A stretch of 64,000 bases of DNA from DASVCS01 sp036381495 (GTDB lineage: Bacteria > Gemmatimonadota > Gemmatimonadetes > Longimicrobiales > RSA9). A model generated the notes under the pieces. It saw only the letters and a list, made by a program, of their open reading frames with translations. It had not been told where the DNA came from and ran no database searches. Shown here piece by piece: positions 52,126-61,149 of this stretch. Made by a program: the position numbers and the translations under genes. The stretch is taken from NCBI GenBank assembly GCA_036381495.1, contig DASVCS010000105.1, positions 1 through 64,000 on the forward strand. Reading direction: 5' to 3'. Within the stretch, counting starts at the first letter, position 1. Each line of letters opens with the position of its first letter.

Positions 52126-52158
52126 GCGTGGATCGGCGCCGCCGGCGCCGGTCCACGC
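52126..52158 (+). terminator. Hairpin terminator after the S10 peptidase
   Basis: GCGTGGA and its exact complement enclose an inner CGGCGCC/GGCGCCG stem, 14 bases after the peptidase stop. No T-run follows. Confidence 0.65.
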
Positions 52159-52392
52159 GACCGGGCCCCGCCGGACGTCCGGCTCCACCACCTCCATCCC
52201 CACCCCCACCGCCCCGGCACGCGACGTGCGCCCCGGCCGTTTCGGAGTGCGGCGCGCCGCGCCCCGCCCGGACGTCGTGGGTGCGTCCGTGGCCGGCATC
52301 CGGTCCTGCGGCCGGTGGAACGGGCGCGCCGGGTACGGCCGCCGCCGTCGCGTGCGGACGGCGGTCCGGGGTCCCGTTGGATCGGAGACCGG

Positions 52393-54195
52393 ATGCGTAT
52401 CTTCAGGTTGCGCGGACTCGTGGACCGCTTCCGGCGGCGGTCGGGTGCCCTGTCGGTGGGCGGTGAGGAGGTCGTGCGAGCGTCCTCCGGCGCCTCTGCA
52501 CCGGGGCGGGCGACGCCGGGGCGTGCGGCGTCGGCTCGGGCACCCGGCGGGGCCGGCGGCACGGGCGCCGCGGACATGGTCAATGTTTCCGGGGCGGACG
52601 CCACGGCTGGACCCGGTGCCGACGGCACGGTCGGCACGGGCCCGGCCGTCATCGACCTCGACGCCGACGCATCCGAACACGGTCTACACGCCATCACCCG
52701 CGCGACGGACGCCTGGTTCGCCCACGAACTCGCGGCCCTCGAGCATCACGCGCGCGAGGAGGCCGCGGCGTGGGCCGCGGCCGGGCTGCCGCGTCTCGAG
52801 GTCGCGGACGAGGCGTTGGCCGTCGAGGTCGCGCTCGAGCGCCGCTGCGCCGAGCTGTTCCGGCGGTGGGCGGAGCGGGTCCGCACGCGCATCGAGGACG
52901 CCGTGCACGATGCGCTCCGCTCCGCCGCGGGCGATCTCCTCGCCATGCGGATCCATCTCGCGGCGCTGCGTCGCACGTTGCGTGATACGGCCGAGGCGGA
53001 GATCGCGCTCGATCGCGCGCGTTGGACGGCCCGGGAAGATCGGCCGACGCTCGCCTACGGTTTTCCGCGCTTCCTCTCGCGCCGCGGCTTCTGGGCGCTG
53101 ATCGCGCTGCTCATGGCCGTGGACCTGGTGACGAACATCCCGATCTTTCATGAGCTGGTCCCGCACGAGGCGGGGGAGGCGTTGCTGTGGGAGGATCTGA
53201 CGGCGCGATCGGAGCGCTACGGCGTGTGGGCGGGCGCGTACCGGGTGGGTGCGCGGCTGCTGTACGCGCCGGACATCACGCTGCTCGCGCTGGGCGTGAT
53301 CGCGTTCCTGGTCTTCTCGGCGCACGTCTTCGGCGAGTCGGCGCGGCGGCTCTCGGCGTTGCGGGAGGAGGACCTGCCGGCCGCGCGGGCGGGGATCCGC
53401 GCGCACCGGCGGCAGTGGTTCTTCCCGGGGGTGGTGGGCATTCTCGCGGCCGGCGCGGTGATCACGTTTCTGTTCGTGGCGCGCGAGCGGATCGAGCAGG
53501 CGGCGCGCGAACGTCACGGTGAGGCGGCGGCGCAGGTGACGCGGCTCGAGCAGGCGCTGGCGCAGGCGCGTGGGTCGGGCGACCTCGATGCCATTGCCGC
53601 GGCGGAATCGCAGCTCCCGGCTGCGCGCGCCGTCCTGGCCGACCGCGAGCGGAAGCTCGAATACGCATCCGGGATCGCGGCGATGAACGGGCCGATCCTG
53701 CTCCTCAACCTGGTGCTCGCGCTGGCGGCGGCGCTCGCGTCGTATCTGGTCAAGCAGGACCGCATCACGGACGGGCGAGTGGCGGATCCCCGCGTGATCG
53801 CGCTCGAAGAGCGCGTCGAGGCGCTGCGCGCGCGGGCCGGCGATGAGCGGGACGCGTTCCGCGACGCGTGCGGCCGCGTGATCGCGTCGCTGACGCATGC
53901 GCAGCGGCTGGTCGACGCGCGTCCGCTGCGCGGCTGGGAGGCGAAGGCGGATCGGCTGCGCGGGGTGGTCTCGCTGTTCCGCGCCGAGAACGCGCGGCTG
54001 CGCGGGATCGATCCGGTGAACATCGCCGCATTCCGCCGCGAGCCGGTCGTGGCGCTGGTCGCCGCCGATGCCGATGCGCCGCTCCCCGTCCCGGATGTGC
54101 TGCTCCGCTGTCAGGCCGAGCTCGAACGCCTCGAAGCCGAGCTCGCCGCGCTCGATGCGCCGCCGCGCGAAGGGACTGCACTGGAGGCGGCGTGA
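52393..54195 (+). CDS. Four-helix membrane protein with coiled coils, unknown
   Basis: A 600-residue protein of no family I recognise. The first 100 residues are low-complexity Ala/Gly. Residues 105-225 form amphipathic helices rich in Arg, Glu and Ala. Membrane segments lie near 232-252, 295-315, 345-367 and 432-454. A coiled coil (about 370-428) lies between the third and fourth segments, and another helical region follows to the end. ATG 52393 follows GGAGACC. Its stop overlaps the start of a VWA-like lipoprotein gene as GTGA, so the two are coupled and probably act together at the envelope. A sensor or mechanosensitive role is conceivable but unsupported. Confidence 0.75.
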   Translation: MRIFRLRGLVDRFRRRSGALSVGGEEVVRASSGASAPGRATPGRAASARAPGGAGGTGAADMVNVSGADATAGPGADGTVGTGPAVIDLDADASEHGLHAITRATDAWFAHELAALEHHAREEAAAWAAAGLPRLEVADEALAVEVALERRCAELFRRWAERVRTRIEDAVHDALRSAAGDLLAMRIHLAALRRTLRDTAEAEIALDRARWTAREDRPTLAYGFPRFLSRRGFWALIALLMAVDLVTNIPIFHELVPHEAGEALLWEDLTARSERYGVWAGAYRVGARLLYAPDITLLALGVIAFLVFSAHVFGESARRLSALREEDLPAARAGIRAHRRQWFFPGVVGILAAGAVITFLFVARERIEQAARERHGEAAAQVTRLEQALAQARGSGDLDAIAAAESQLPAARAVLADRERKLEYASGIAAMNGPILLLNLVLALAAALASYLVKQDRITDGRVADPRVIALEERVEALRARAGDERDAFRDACGRVIASLTHAQRLVDARPLRGWEAKADRLRGVVSLFRAENARLRGIDPVNIAAFRREPVVALVAADADAPLPVPDVLLRCQAELERLEAELAALDAPPREGTALEAA

Positions 54196-54971
54196 GGCGG
54201 TTCACGCTCGCGGTCGCGCTGCTCGCCGCGTGCGGCTCCGGTCCGGGCGAGGATCCGGCCGCCACGCCGGCCGCCGGCGCCGCCGATACCGGCGCGGCGC
54301 CGACGGCGGCCGCCACGCCGCGGCAGGTTATTGTCCTGCTCGACCTCTCGGCCAGCCAGACGCCCGCGATGCTGGCCGAGTCGCGGCGCTTCCTCGACGG
54401 CCTGGTCGAGCGGCTCGGCTTCGGCGACCGGATCGTGCTCCTCGAAGTCCACCGCGCCGGCGTGCGCGAGGCCGCTCGCCGCTGGGCCGACACCTTCCCG
54501 CGCCTGCCGGATCCGGGCCACATCTCGATGCGCGACCGGACGCGGCTCGAAGGCGCACGCGACGCCGCGCGTTCCGTCGCGCGCGCCTTCTTCGACTCCG
54601 CGAGCGCCGGCAAGGCGCTGCACACCGATCTCTTCGCCACGCTGCACATTGCCGCCGAGTACGCGCGGGACGGCGGCGGCCGCCGGACCGTGCTGGTCCT
54701 GCTCTCGGACATGCTCCAGTCGGACGGGAACATCGAGATGGAGCGCCTGCGGCGCATGCCGCCCGCGGATTGGATCACGCGCCAGCGGGCGGCCGGAGTG
54801 CTCCCGAACCTGCGCGGCGCGTGCGTCGTCGTGGTCGGCGCGGATGCGACGACGCGGGCGGGCACGGCCGTGCGCGACTTCTGGGTCGAATACTTCGAGG
54901 CCGCGGGCGCACGGCTCCGCCGCGAGAACTACCGCCTGCTCGCCCCCGGCGCGGCGGTGGGCTGCGATTGA
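54192..54971 (+). CDS. VWA-like lipoprotein
   Basis: A 259-residue lipoprotein with lipobox L-L-A-A-C (Cys14) and a low-complexity Ala/Thr/Pro linker to about 40. A von Willebrand A-like domain follows: V-I-V-L-L-D-L-S-A-S-Q (MIDAS-type D-x-S-x-S) and V-L-V-L-L-S-D-M-L (late strand with Asp). It fits a metal-dependent adhesion or scaffold module. The GTG start overlaps the stop of the membrane protein upstream. The pair forms a two-gene operon with no further same-strand gene until the receptor at 55343. Confidence 0.75.
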   Translation: MRRFTLAVALLAACGSGPGEDPAATPAAGAADTGAAPTAAATPRQVIVLLDLSASQTPAMLAESRRFLDGLVERLGFGDRIVLLEVHRAGVREAARRWADTFPRLPDPGHISMRDRTRLEGARDAARSVARAFFDSASAGKALHTDLFATLHIAAEYARDGGGRRTVLVLLSDMLQSDGNIEMERLRRMPPADWITRQRAAGVLPNLRGACVVVVGADATTRAGTAVRDFWVEYFEAAGARLRRENYRLLAPGAAVGCD

Positions 54972-55342
54972 CGCCTCCCGACACCCGATTCGGGCGGACC
55001 GCGTGCGATTCGAGACGACCGCCGCGAACTGCCGGGATCGGGCCGGGATCGGGCCGGGATCGGGATCGGAGGCGCGGCAGTAACGCGCACGCCCACGACA
55101 CCAGCCGATCCCACCCGGGCCTTCCCCCCGTCCGCCACCCACCCTCCCGGCCGCTCCCGGCCGTTCCCATCCCGTAAACGCTCCCGCTCCCGCTCCCGGC
55201 CGCCCCCCATCCCGTAAACGTAAACGTAAACGTTCCCGCTCCCGTTCCCGGCAGTTCCCATCCCGCTCCCCCACGATCTTGCGATGCCAAGCCGACATTC
55301 CTATCGTGAACCACACTTCACACTCACCGGATGGCCTGGCTT
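54972..55342. repeat. Intergenic repeats: 11-bp tandem and TAAACG/CGGGAR words
   Basis: An 11-base unit (CCGGGATCGGG) is repeated three times exactly at 55032-55064. From about 55139 to 55270 runs of CTCCCG and TTCCCG and two CCCATCCCGTAAACG blocks occur, one with TAAACG three times. These are the complement of the words seen at 19.65-19.80 kb. The rest is plain spacer. No gene is supported here despite long open frames through the repeats. Confidence 0.7.
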
Positions 55343-57691
55343 ATGAAGCACTCTCTACTCCTTGCCCTGCCCGCGGTCCTCGTGCTGGCGGGGCGCGTGC
55401 CGGCACAGTCGCGCATCACCGGCACCGTGTTCGACGAGTCCGAGAACGCGCGGCTCGACGCGGTGATCGTCGTCGATTCGAGCAGCAACGCGACGGCCCG
55501 GACGGACAGCAACGGACGGTTCACGCTCCCGTGTACGGGCCCGACGACGCTCACCTTCGAGAGGTTCGGCTACGAGCCCGCCCGACGCGTGGTGACGAGC
55601 TGTGGCGCGGTGCTCCAGGTCGCGCTGAATCCGAAGGTGGCGCTCCTGTCGGCGATCGACGTCGTGGCGCCCGCCGAGCGTCCCACGATCGAGCGGCCGC
55701 AAGCCATCACGACGCTCGCGCCGCAGGAGCTCCAGCGCGGTTCCGGGATCTTCCTGCGGGAGGCCATCAACTTCACCCCCGGCATCCGGATGCAGTCGCG
55801 CACGATGTCCGGTGGTCACACGATCACGATCCGCGGCTACGGCACGGGCGACGACTCGAAGAACTTCATCGGCTCCGGCTACAAGGCCTACTACAACGGC
55901 ATTCCGGTCACGGACGCCGAGGGGCAGACGATCCTCGATGACGTCGACTTCGCGAGTCTGGGGAGCGTCAGGGTCATCCGCGGACCGGCATCGAGCATCT
56001 ACGGCGGCGGCATCGGCGGCGTGGTCGAGTTGAACACGGCGTTGCCGCACGAGCTCGGCACGGCGATCACGCAGGAGGCCATGGGCGGAGACGATGGCCT
56101 GCTCCGCTCGACCACGCGTTTCTCGCACGTGAGCGACGCCGCGACGACGATGCTCTCGTACGGCCATCAGGCGTATGACAGCTACCGGATCCACAGCGCC
56201 TCGAAGAAGGACTTCGCCACGTTCCTGGGCGAGTTCCGGCCGTCGGCGACGCAGGCGATCTCGACGTTCGTGAGCTACGCGAACTCGCGCGAACAGCGCG
56301 CCGGCCAGCTCAACATGACGGAGTTCCTGCAGAAGCAGAACACCGGCGAGGACCGGTACCTCAACAACGATGCGCACCAGGACATCGAGAGCTTCCGGGC
56401 CGGCGTGACCCACCGGTACCAGTTCAACGACCACGTGGCGACCGCCGCGACGGCGTTCTACACCGGTGGTACGCGCGACGAAGCGTACGCCGTCGGTCTC
56501 AATACGAGCTCGAACCAGACGTTCGGCGCCCGCGCCGTGGTCAACACCGACGTCACCGTCGGCAATGTTCCGCTGCGCGGCGTCTCGGGCGGTGAGTTCG
56601 AGGAGACCAACAGCGTGGCCCAGGGCTACGGACTCACGGACAACGTACTCGGCGCGCTCCGGAGCGATCTGTCGACCTCGACCATGCAGTCCACGCTCTT
56701 CACCGAGTGGGATGCACTGCTCCCGGCCGATTTCACGCTCACCGCGGGCCTCAGCGTCAACTTCATCGAATACGCCATCACCGACCGGATGGCCAACTCG
56801 GGCAACCCGGAGCATCTGGACGGCTCCGGGCGCAAGACGTTCGATCCGGTGGTGACCCCGCGTCTGGCGTTGCTCAAGCTGCTCGATCCCAACGTCTCCG
56901 TGTACGCGGGCGTGAGCCAGGGCTACTCGCCGCCCACGGCAACGGACGCCATCATCCCGTTCACCGGGGAGCCGAACGAGGCGTTGACGCCGGAGCGGGC
57001 GACGCAGTACGAGGTGGGGACCAAGGGCAGCCTCCTGGGCGGCCGGCTCTCGTACGAGTTGGCACTGTTCGACCTGAAGGTCACGGACAAACTGACCGCG
57101 CAGCCGGTCTTCGACACCGACGGGAACGTGCTGTACAGCTACACGGTGAACGCCGGCGATCAGGACGACCGCGGCCTCGAGTTCGCGGCGGCGTACACGC
57201 TGGTGAACGATCCGACCGGGTTCGTCTCGATGGTGCGGCCGTTCGTTTCGTACACGTACTCGGACTTCACCTACGACGACTTCCAGACCGACGACAACGA
57301 CGATGGAGTCGTCAGCGACTACTCGGACAAGAAGGTCGTCGGCGTGGCCGATCACGTGTTCAACGCGGGGATCGACGCGGCGTTGCAGTCGGGCATCCAC
57401 CTGAACGCCACGTATCACCGCACCGATGACATCCCGGTCAGCTACGACAACTTGCACTGGGCGCCGGGCTTCTCGGTCCTGAACGCGAAGATCGGCTATG
57501 CGCGCGACCTCGGCGGCGGGCTCCACTTCGATGCGTTCGTCGGCGGGCAGAACCTCGGGGAGAGTCTGTACTACACGCAGGTCTTCCTGAACCACAAGTT
57601 CGACAGCCCGGATGCCAATCCGCACGTGTTCGTGCCGGGGCCGTACGAGGCCAAGTTCTACGGCGGATTGAACGTCACCTATCGGCCGTAG
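55343..57691 (+). CDS. TonB-dependent receptor
   Basis: A 782-residue outer-membrane receptor. It has a signal peptide (1 to about 22, ending V-P-A-Q), a carboxypeptidase-regulatory domain (about 25-100; T-G-T-V-F-D-E-S-E-N-A-R-L-D-A) and a plug with F-L-R-E-A-I-N-F-T-P-G-I-R and I-R-G-Y-G-T (about 110-235). A 22-strand-type barrel follows, ending Y-G-G-L-N-V-T-Y-R-P. The plug and barrel resemble siderophore-type receptors more than the oar-like ones at 5945 and 26798. ATG 55343 gives the better signal; ATG 55331 is in frame and possible. It converges on a lasso-like peptide gene. Confidence 0.88.
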   Translation: MKHSLLLALPAVLVLAGRVPAQSRITGTVFDESENARLDAVIVVDSSSNATARTDSNGRFTLPCTGPTTLTFERFGYEPARRVVTSCGAVLQVALNPKVALLSAIDVVAPAERPTIERPQAITTLAPQELQRGSGIFLREAINFTPGIRMQSRTMSGGHTITIRGYGTGDDSKNFIGSGYKAYYNGIPVTDAEGQTILDDVDFASLGSVRVIRGPASSIYGGGIGGVVELNTALPHELGTAITQEAMGGDDGLLRSTTRFSHVSDAATTMLSYGHQAYDSYRIHSASKKDFATFLGEFRPSATQAISTFVSYANSREQRAGQLNMTEFLQKQNTGEDRYLNNDAHQDIESFRAGVTHRYQFNDHVATAATAFYTGGTRDEAYAVGLNTSSNQTFGARAVVNTDVTVGNVPLRGVSGGEFEETNSVAQGYGLTDNVLGALRSDLSTSTMQSTLFTEWDALLPADFTLTAGLSVNFIEYAITDRMANSGNPEHLDGSGRKTFDPVVTPRLALLKLLDPNVSVYAGVSQGYSPPTATDAIIPFTGEPNEALTPERATQYEVGTKGSLLGGRLSYELALFDLKVTDKLTAQPVFDTDGNVLYSYTVNAGDQDDRGLEFAAAYTLVNDPTGFVSMVRPFVSYTYSDFTYDDFQTDDNDDGVVSDYSDKKVVGVADHVFNAGIDAALQSGIHLNATYHRTDDIPVSYDNLHWAPGFSVLNAKIGYARDLGGGLHFDAFVGGQNLGESLYYTQVFLNHKFDSPDANPHVFVPGPYEAKFYGGLNVTYRP

Positions 57692-57743
57692 GCCGGAGGG
57701 GGCGGGTCCCTGCCGGGGCGCGCCGGAGCGCCTGTCGCGTCAC

Positions 57744-57800
57744 TTCGGAGCCGTACGCGCCCGCGAACCGGTCGCGGCGAGCGGCCGTGCGGCTCCGAAC
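57744..57800. terminator. Inverted repeat between receptor and small peptide gene
   Basis: TTCGGAGCCGTAC and, about 31 bases later, GTGCGGCTCCGAA: 12 of 13 pair. It lies between convergent stops, so a shared terminator is likely, though the loop is long. Confidence 0.5.
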
Positions 57801-57815
57801 CCGCGGGTGAACCCT

Positions 57816-57986
57816 CTAGAACACGGTCCCGCCGCCCGTATCGCCGTGGCCGGGGATCGCGCCGCCGGTCTGGAGCGTCAACTCCGTCAATGGCCGCAGG
57901 ACTTCGAGCCGCGGCGGCGTCCACGGCCGGCGCGCGCCGGGGCCATCCCGTGGATCCGGCACGGTGGACTCGCGTAGGTCGCTCAT
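57816..57986 (-). CDS. Small peptide resembling a lasso-peptide precursor
   Basis: A 56-residue peptide. The start is well supported by GAGGAGAT six bases before the ATG at 57986. A polar N-terminus leads to R-P-W-T-P-P-R-L-E-V-L-R-P-L-T-E-L-T (about 20-37), which fits the lasso-family leader pattern (aromatic, P-x-L, then L-T). A Gly-rich C-terminus follows. If the conserved Thr is at position -2, the core would be G-A-I-P-G-H-G-D-T-G-G-G-T-V-F, with Asp exactly at position 8 for an eight-residue macrolactam ring. No B-protease, PqqD-like or asparagine-synthetase-like cyclase is in the window, so it may be an orphan precursor. Other leader-bearing short peptides could look similar. Confidence 0.6.
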   Translation of the reverse strand: MSDLRESTVPDPRDGPGARRPWTPPRLEVLRPLTELTLQTGGAIPGHGDTGGGTVF

Positions 57987-58032
57987 CGTGATCTCCTCGT
58001 GCGTGTGAACCATGGGCGGCGGCGCGGCCCCA

Positions 58033-61000
58033 CTACGGCGAATCCGGGGTCGGGCAGGACGTCACGCCCTCCGGGAGTCCGTCCAGGGCCAGGAAGCCGC
58101 TCGCGGCGCCACCGCCTTGCGCGTCGTTGCGGCTGGTCAGATACGCGAGGACGTCGTCGGTCGACGGATCGAACCCGGGCAGTCGGAGCGTCGTCGCATC
58201 GATCGCAGTGCTCGACTGCACGATCGAGAAGTCGTTCAGTGTGTTCCTCAGCGCGGTATCCGTGGGGTGCCCGAACGCCAGGCAGACGATGTCGTGGTCC
58301 GCGGTGACCGACTCGACATCGCCCATGAGCAGTCGGAACCCCTCGGAGGCACCCGGATCCATCACGTCGTTCCCCTGCACGGTCAGGTTCAGGACGCCAT
58401 CCCCGTCCCCCGCGCGCGCGAGGATGCCGCCGTCCGCACAGTCCCGGATGGTGTTGCCCGTGACCGCGGCGGTGTGCGTGCCCGCGAGTTCCACCGTGTA
58501 GCCGGGTTCAGTCGGCCCCACGGCGACCTGGAGGCCGGCCTTCAGTAACGAGCATGGGTCGGCGTCGGTACCGATCCGGTTGTCGCGGATCCGGCCGACC
58601 ATGCTCGCGGCGGTCGTCGCCGTCACCAGGTGCACGTTGATCGGGAACCCGGCGGTGTTGGTGACGATGTTGTCATCGACGTCGTACGAGACCGAGCCGG
58701 ACCACGGGCCCTCACCCATTTCCCCGGAGCCCGCGATGATGAGGATGCCATCCGTCCGGGCCCCATCGAGCACGTTGTCGCGGAGGGTGACGGTCCCGCC
58801 GGCGCTCTGTTCCGCCCGGTACTCCACGTGCTTGGACAGGTCGCCGGTGAAGGTGTTGCCGGTCGCCGTCAGGTCGACATCGGCCGTGCCGGCCAGCAGG
58901 ATGCGGATGGCGTCCCGCTGGGTGTCCCCGCCGGTGAACGTGCTGCCGTGGATCTGGAGGTCGAGCGTGCCGCCGGTGTTGCCGAGCGAGAGAATGTCCG
59001 CGATGGTCCCGGTGAGCGCGGTCGTATCGATGCGCGCCGTGCCGGTGAGTTCCACGAACAGGAGCGTGCGGTCGCCCGCCCCGGTGCCGTTCCCCGAAAC
59101 CGTGCCGTGCCGGAGCGTGAATCCGGCCACATCCGAGCCGAGGACGGCGGAGCCGCTGTTGTCCCTGATGGTCACCCAGGAGAGCGAGACGGGACCCGTG
59201 TCGGTGAGCCGGATGCCGGGGCCGGCGATGTTCTGGATGACGCCGCCCGAGCCGGACGCGCCGGCGATCCCGGTCACCTCGAAGGTGCCGGTCGTGTGCG
59301 AGAGCACGATGCCGTCCGTGCCGCCATTGGCGGAGACGCGGCGGAACGCGCCGTTGAAGGCGCCGTTCGAGAGGTCGATCGCCGTGCCGCCGCTGGTGCT
59401 GACCTGGACGTCGCCGCCGAGCGTCAGCGTGCCGAAGTCGGTCCCGGAGATCGCGGTCCCGCCGATCGCGCCTACGGCGAGTCCGCGCAGCGTGTTGTCG
59501 GCGCCGAGTACGATCGCGCCCGCGGCGCCGCCGGTGATGGTCGTCGTCGACCCGCCGAGCTCCATGGCCGGGAGCGGCGCGCTCCCGGGCGGCGGGGTGA
59601 GCCCGGCGATCGTGGCGAGATCCGACGTGGCGTCCTGGCCGACCAGCTTCTGGCCGTCGAGCAGCGTGACCTGGCCGCCGTAGGCGGCGACGCCGCGGTT
59701 GTACAGGAACACGGTCTGGTTCGCCCCGGGGTGTCCCGGCGCGCCGTCGTTGACCGCGGCGAATGCGACGAGCGACGGGAACGGGTGGGACAGTCGCCCG
59801 TCGCAGTCGGCCGTGCAGGCGCCCGTTCCGTTGTCGATGAACCAGATCACGCCACCCACGGTCAGTGTGACCGTCGCGGTGTCCTCGCCCACCACGTAGA
59901 TGAAGCGGTCGGTGCCCGTGAAGCCGGTGGGCGGCTCGTAGGAGAACTGCCCCATCCCCGTGCCGGAGGAGGTCATCTCCAGCGTACCGCCGTGCTCCGT
60001 CGAGTCCGGCGCCCCACCCCAGCCGGCGAAGACGATGGTGTCGCCCGCCACGAACGCGTCGTTGTCCGAGACGCTGAAGGGCGCGTCGGCCGAGTTGATC
60101 CCCACGTTGCCGATCAGGGTCCCCGGGTAATCATCATCGCGCAGCGCCGGTCCGACCACGACCGTGGTCGTGCCGGAGCGCGTGCCGTCGGTGGCCGTGA
60201 TCGTTGCCGTCCCCGGCGCGACCGCGGTGACCTCGGCGGTCGTGGCATCCGTCGCGGCGACGGTCGCGACCGCCGGATCCGAGCTGGTCCAGGTGACGGC
60301 GCCGCCGGTGAGCGTGCGGCCAAGCATGTCGCGGACCGTCGCCGTGAGCGTGGCCGTGCCGTCCACGGGATCGCCCGGGATCAGCGTGTCCACCGCGGGC
60401 GTCACGTCGATCCACCCATCCGGATACTGCACCTCGCCCCAGACGTAGACCGCGAACGTGAATTCGAGGACGTTCGGCGAGAGCTGCCACTGCCAGAGCC
60501 GGGGTGCACTGGTCTCGTCGGGCAGGAGCAGCCCATCGGCGCCCAGATCGCTGCGCGGCCCGCTTGGGCCGTTGCCGCCGTACTGGAGGTAGGGCTGGTT
60601 CGTACCGGTGAAGGTCGCCACGCCGGTCGCGTTGGCCACCTCCGCCGTACCGGGCTGGCCGTCCATGGTGTTCGTAACGACCGGCCCCTCGGCGAAGAAG
60701 ACCCGTACGCCGTCCGGGTGCCCGGTCACGCCGTCCGTGGTGGCGAGCGTCTGGCCGATCAGGTTCTGGACGGTGACATCGGCCTGGAAGATGCCGCTGC
60801 CGTCCGTGCCGCCGGAGCACGCCTCCTCGTAGCAGACATTCGTGCTGGCGAGCCGGACGTAGACGTTCTGTCCGCCGAGTGTCAGCGCGCCTCGCGCCCC
60901 CGCGCCGAGCGCCGGCTCCGGTGTGGCACAGGAAAGCGTGCCGGCGCGGGCGTCCGCGGTACAGACCAGTGCGCCGGCCGGCGTCGCGGCGGGCGCGCCG

Positions 61001-61149
61001 GGCGCGCCGGGCTCGAGCGGCGTCGCCTCGCGTTCGGCTCCGCAGCCGACGAGCAGGAGCGGCAGCGCGAGCAGTGCCGCCGCGAAGCGGGTGAGTGCGC
61101 CACCGTGCGGGTGGCGGGCCGGCTGCCTCGGGATCCTCGTCGATCGCAT
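58033..61149 (-). CDS. Large lipoprotein: Ig-like and right-handed beta-helix
   Basis: A 1038-residue lipoprotein with lipobox L-L-L-V-G-C near residue 37. A beta-sandwich region comes first (about 75-255; N-V-C-Y-E-E-A-C and L-T-L-G-G-Q-N-V-Y). A BIG2 Ig-like domain (about 260-345; T-W-T-S-S-D-P-A-V-A-T-V) and a cadherin-like/VCBS-type domain (about 355-440; F-S-Y-E-P-P-T-G-F-T-G-T-D-R-F) follow. A long parallel beta-helix (about 480-960) has repeated G-I/V-x-L, N-x-I and G-N-x-F/I turns. Such helices bind or cleave polysaccharides, but no catalytic set is identified. ATG 61149 has GGAG upstream. It lies behind the small peptide gene on the same strand order. Confidence 0.8.
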   Translation of the reverse strand: MRSTRIPRQPARHPHGGALTRFAAALLALPLLLVGCGAEREATPLEPGAPGAPAATPAGALVCTADARAGTLSCATPEPALGAGARGALTLGGQNVYVRLASTNVCYEEACSGGTDGSGIFQADVTVQNLIGQTLATTDGVTGHPDGVRVFFAEGPVVTNTMDGQPGTAEVANATGVATFTGTNQPYLQYGGNGPSGPRSDLGADGLLLPDETSAPRLWQWQLSPNVLEFTFAVYVWGEVQYPDGWIDVTPAVDTLIPGDPVDGTATLTATVRDMLGRTLTGGAVTWTSSDPAVATVAATDATTAEVTAVAPGTATITATDGTRSGTTTVVVGPALRDDDYPGTLIGNVGINSADAPFSVSDNDAFVAGDTIVFAGWGGAPDSTEHGGTLEMTSSGTGMGQFSYEPPTGFTGTDRFIYVVGEDTATVTLTVGGVIWFIDNGTGACTADCDGRLSHPFPSLVAFAAVNDGAPGHPGANQTVFLYNRGVAAYGGQVTLLDGQKLVGQDATSDLATIAGLTPPPGSAPLPAMELGGSTTTITGGAAGAIVLGADNTLRGLAVGAIGGTAISGTDFGTLTLGGDVQVSTSGGTAIDLSNGAFNGAFRRVSANGGTDGIVLSHTTGTFEVTGIAGASGSGGVIQNIAGPGIRLTDTGPVSLSWVTIRDNSGSAVLGSDVAGFTLRHGTVSGNGTGAGDRTLLFVELTGTARIDTTALTGTIADILSLGNTGGTLDLQIHGSTFTGGDTQRDAIRILLAGTADVDLTATGNTFTGDLSKHVEYRAEQSAGGTVTLRDNVLDGARTDGILIIAGSGEMGEGPWSGSVSYDVDDNIVTNTAGFPINVHLVTATTAASMVGRIRDNRIGTDADPCSLLKAGLQVAVGPTEPGYTVELAGTHTAAVTGNTIRDCADGGILARAGDGDGVLNLTVQGNDVMDPGASEGFRLLMGDVESVTADHDIVCLAFGHPTDTALRNTLNDFSIVQSSTAIDATTLRLPGFDPSTDDVLAYLTSRNDAQGGGAASGFLALDGLPEGVTSCPTPDSP

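Noticed and set aside
54111..55316. Minus-strand frame with Arg-Glu and Val-Tyr runs through the intergenic repeats
   Set aside because: The runs are the direct translation of CGGGAG and TAAACG repeat words, and the rest is antisense to the VWA gene.
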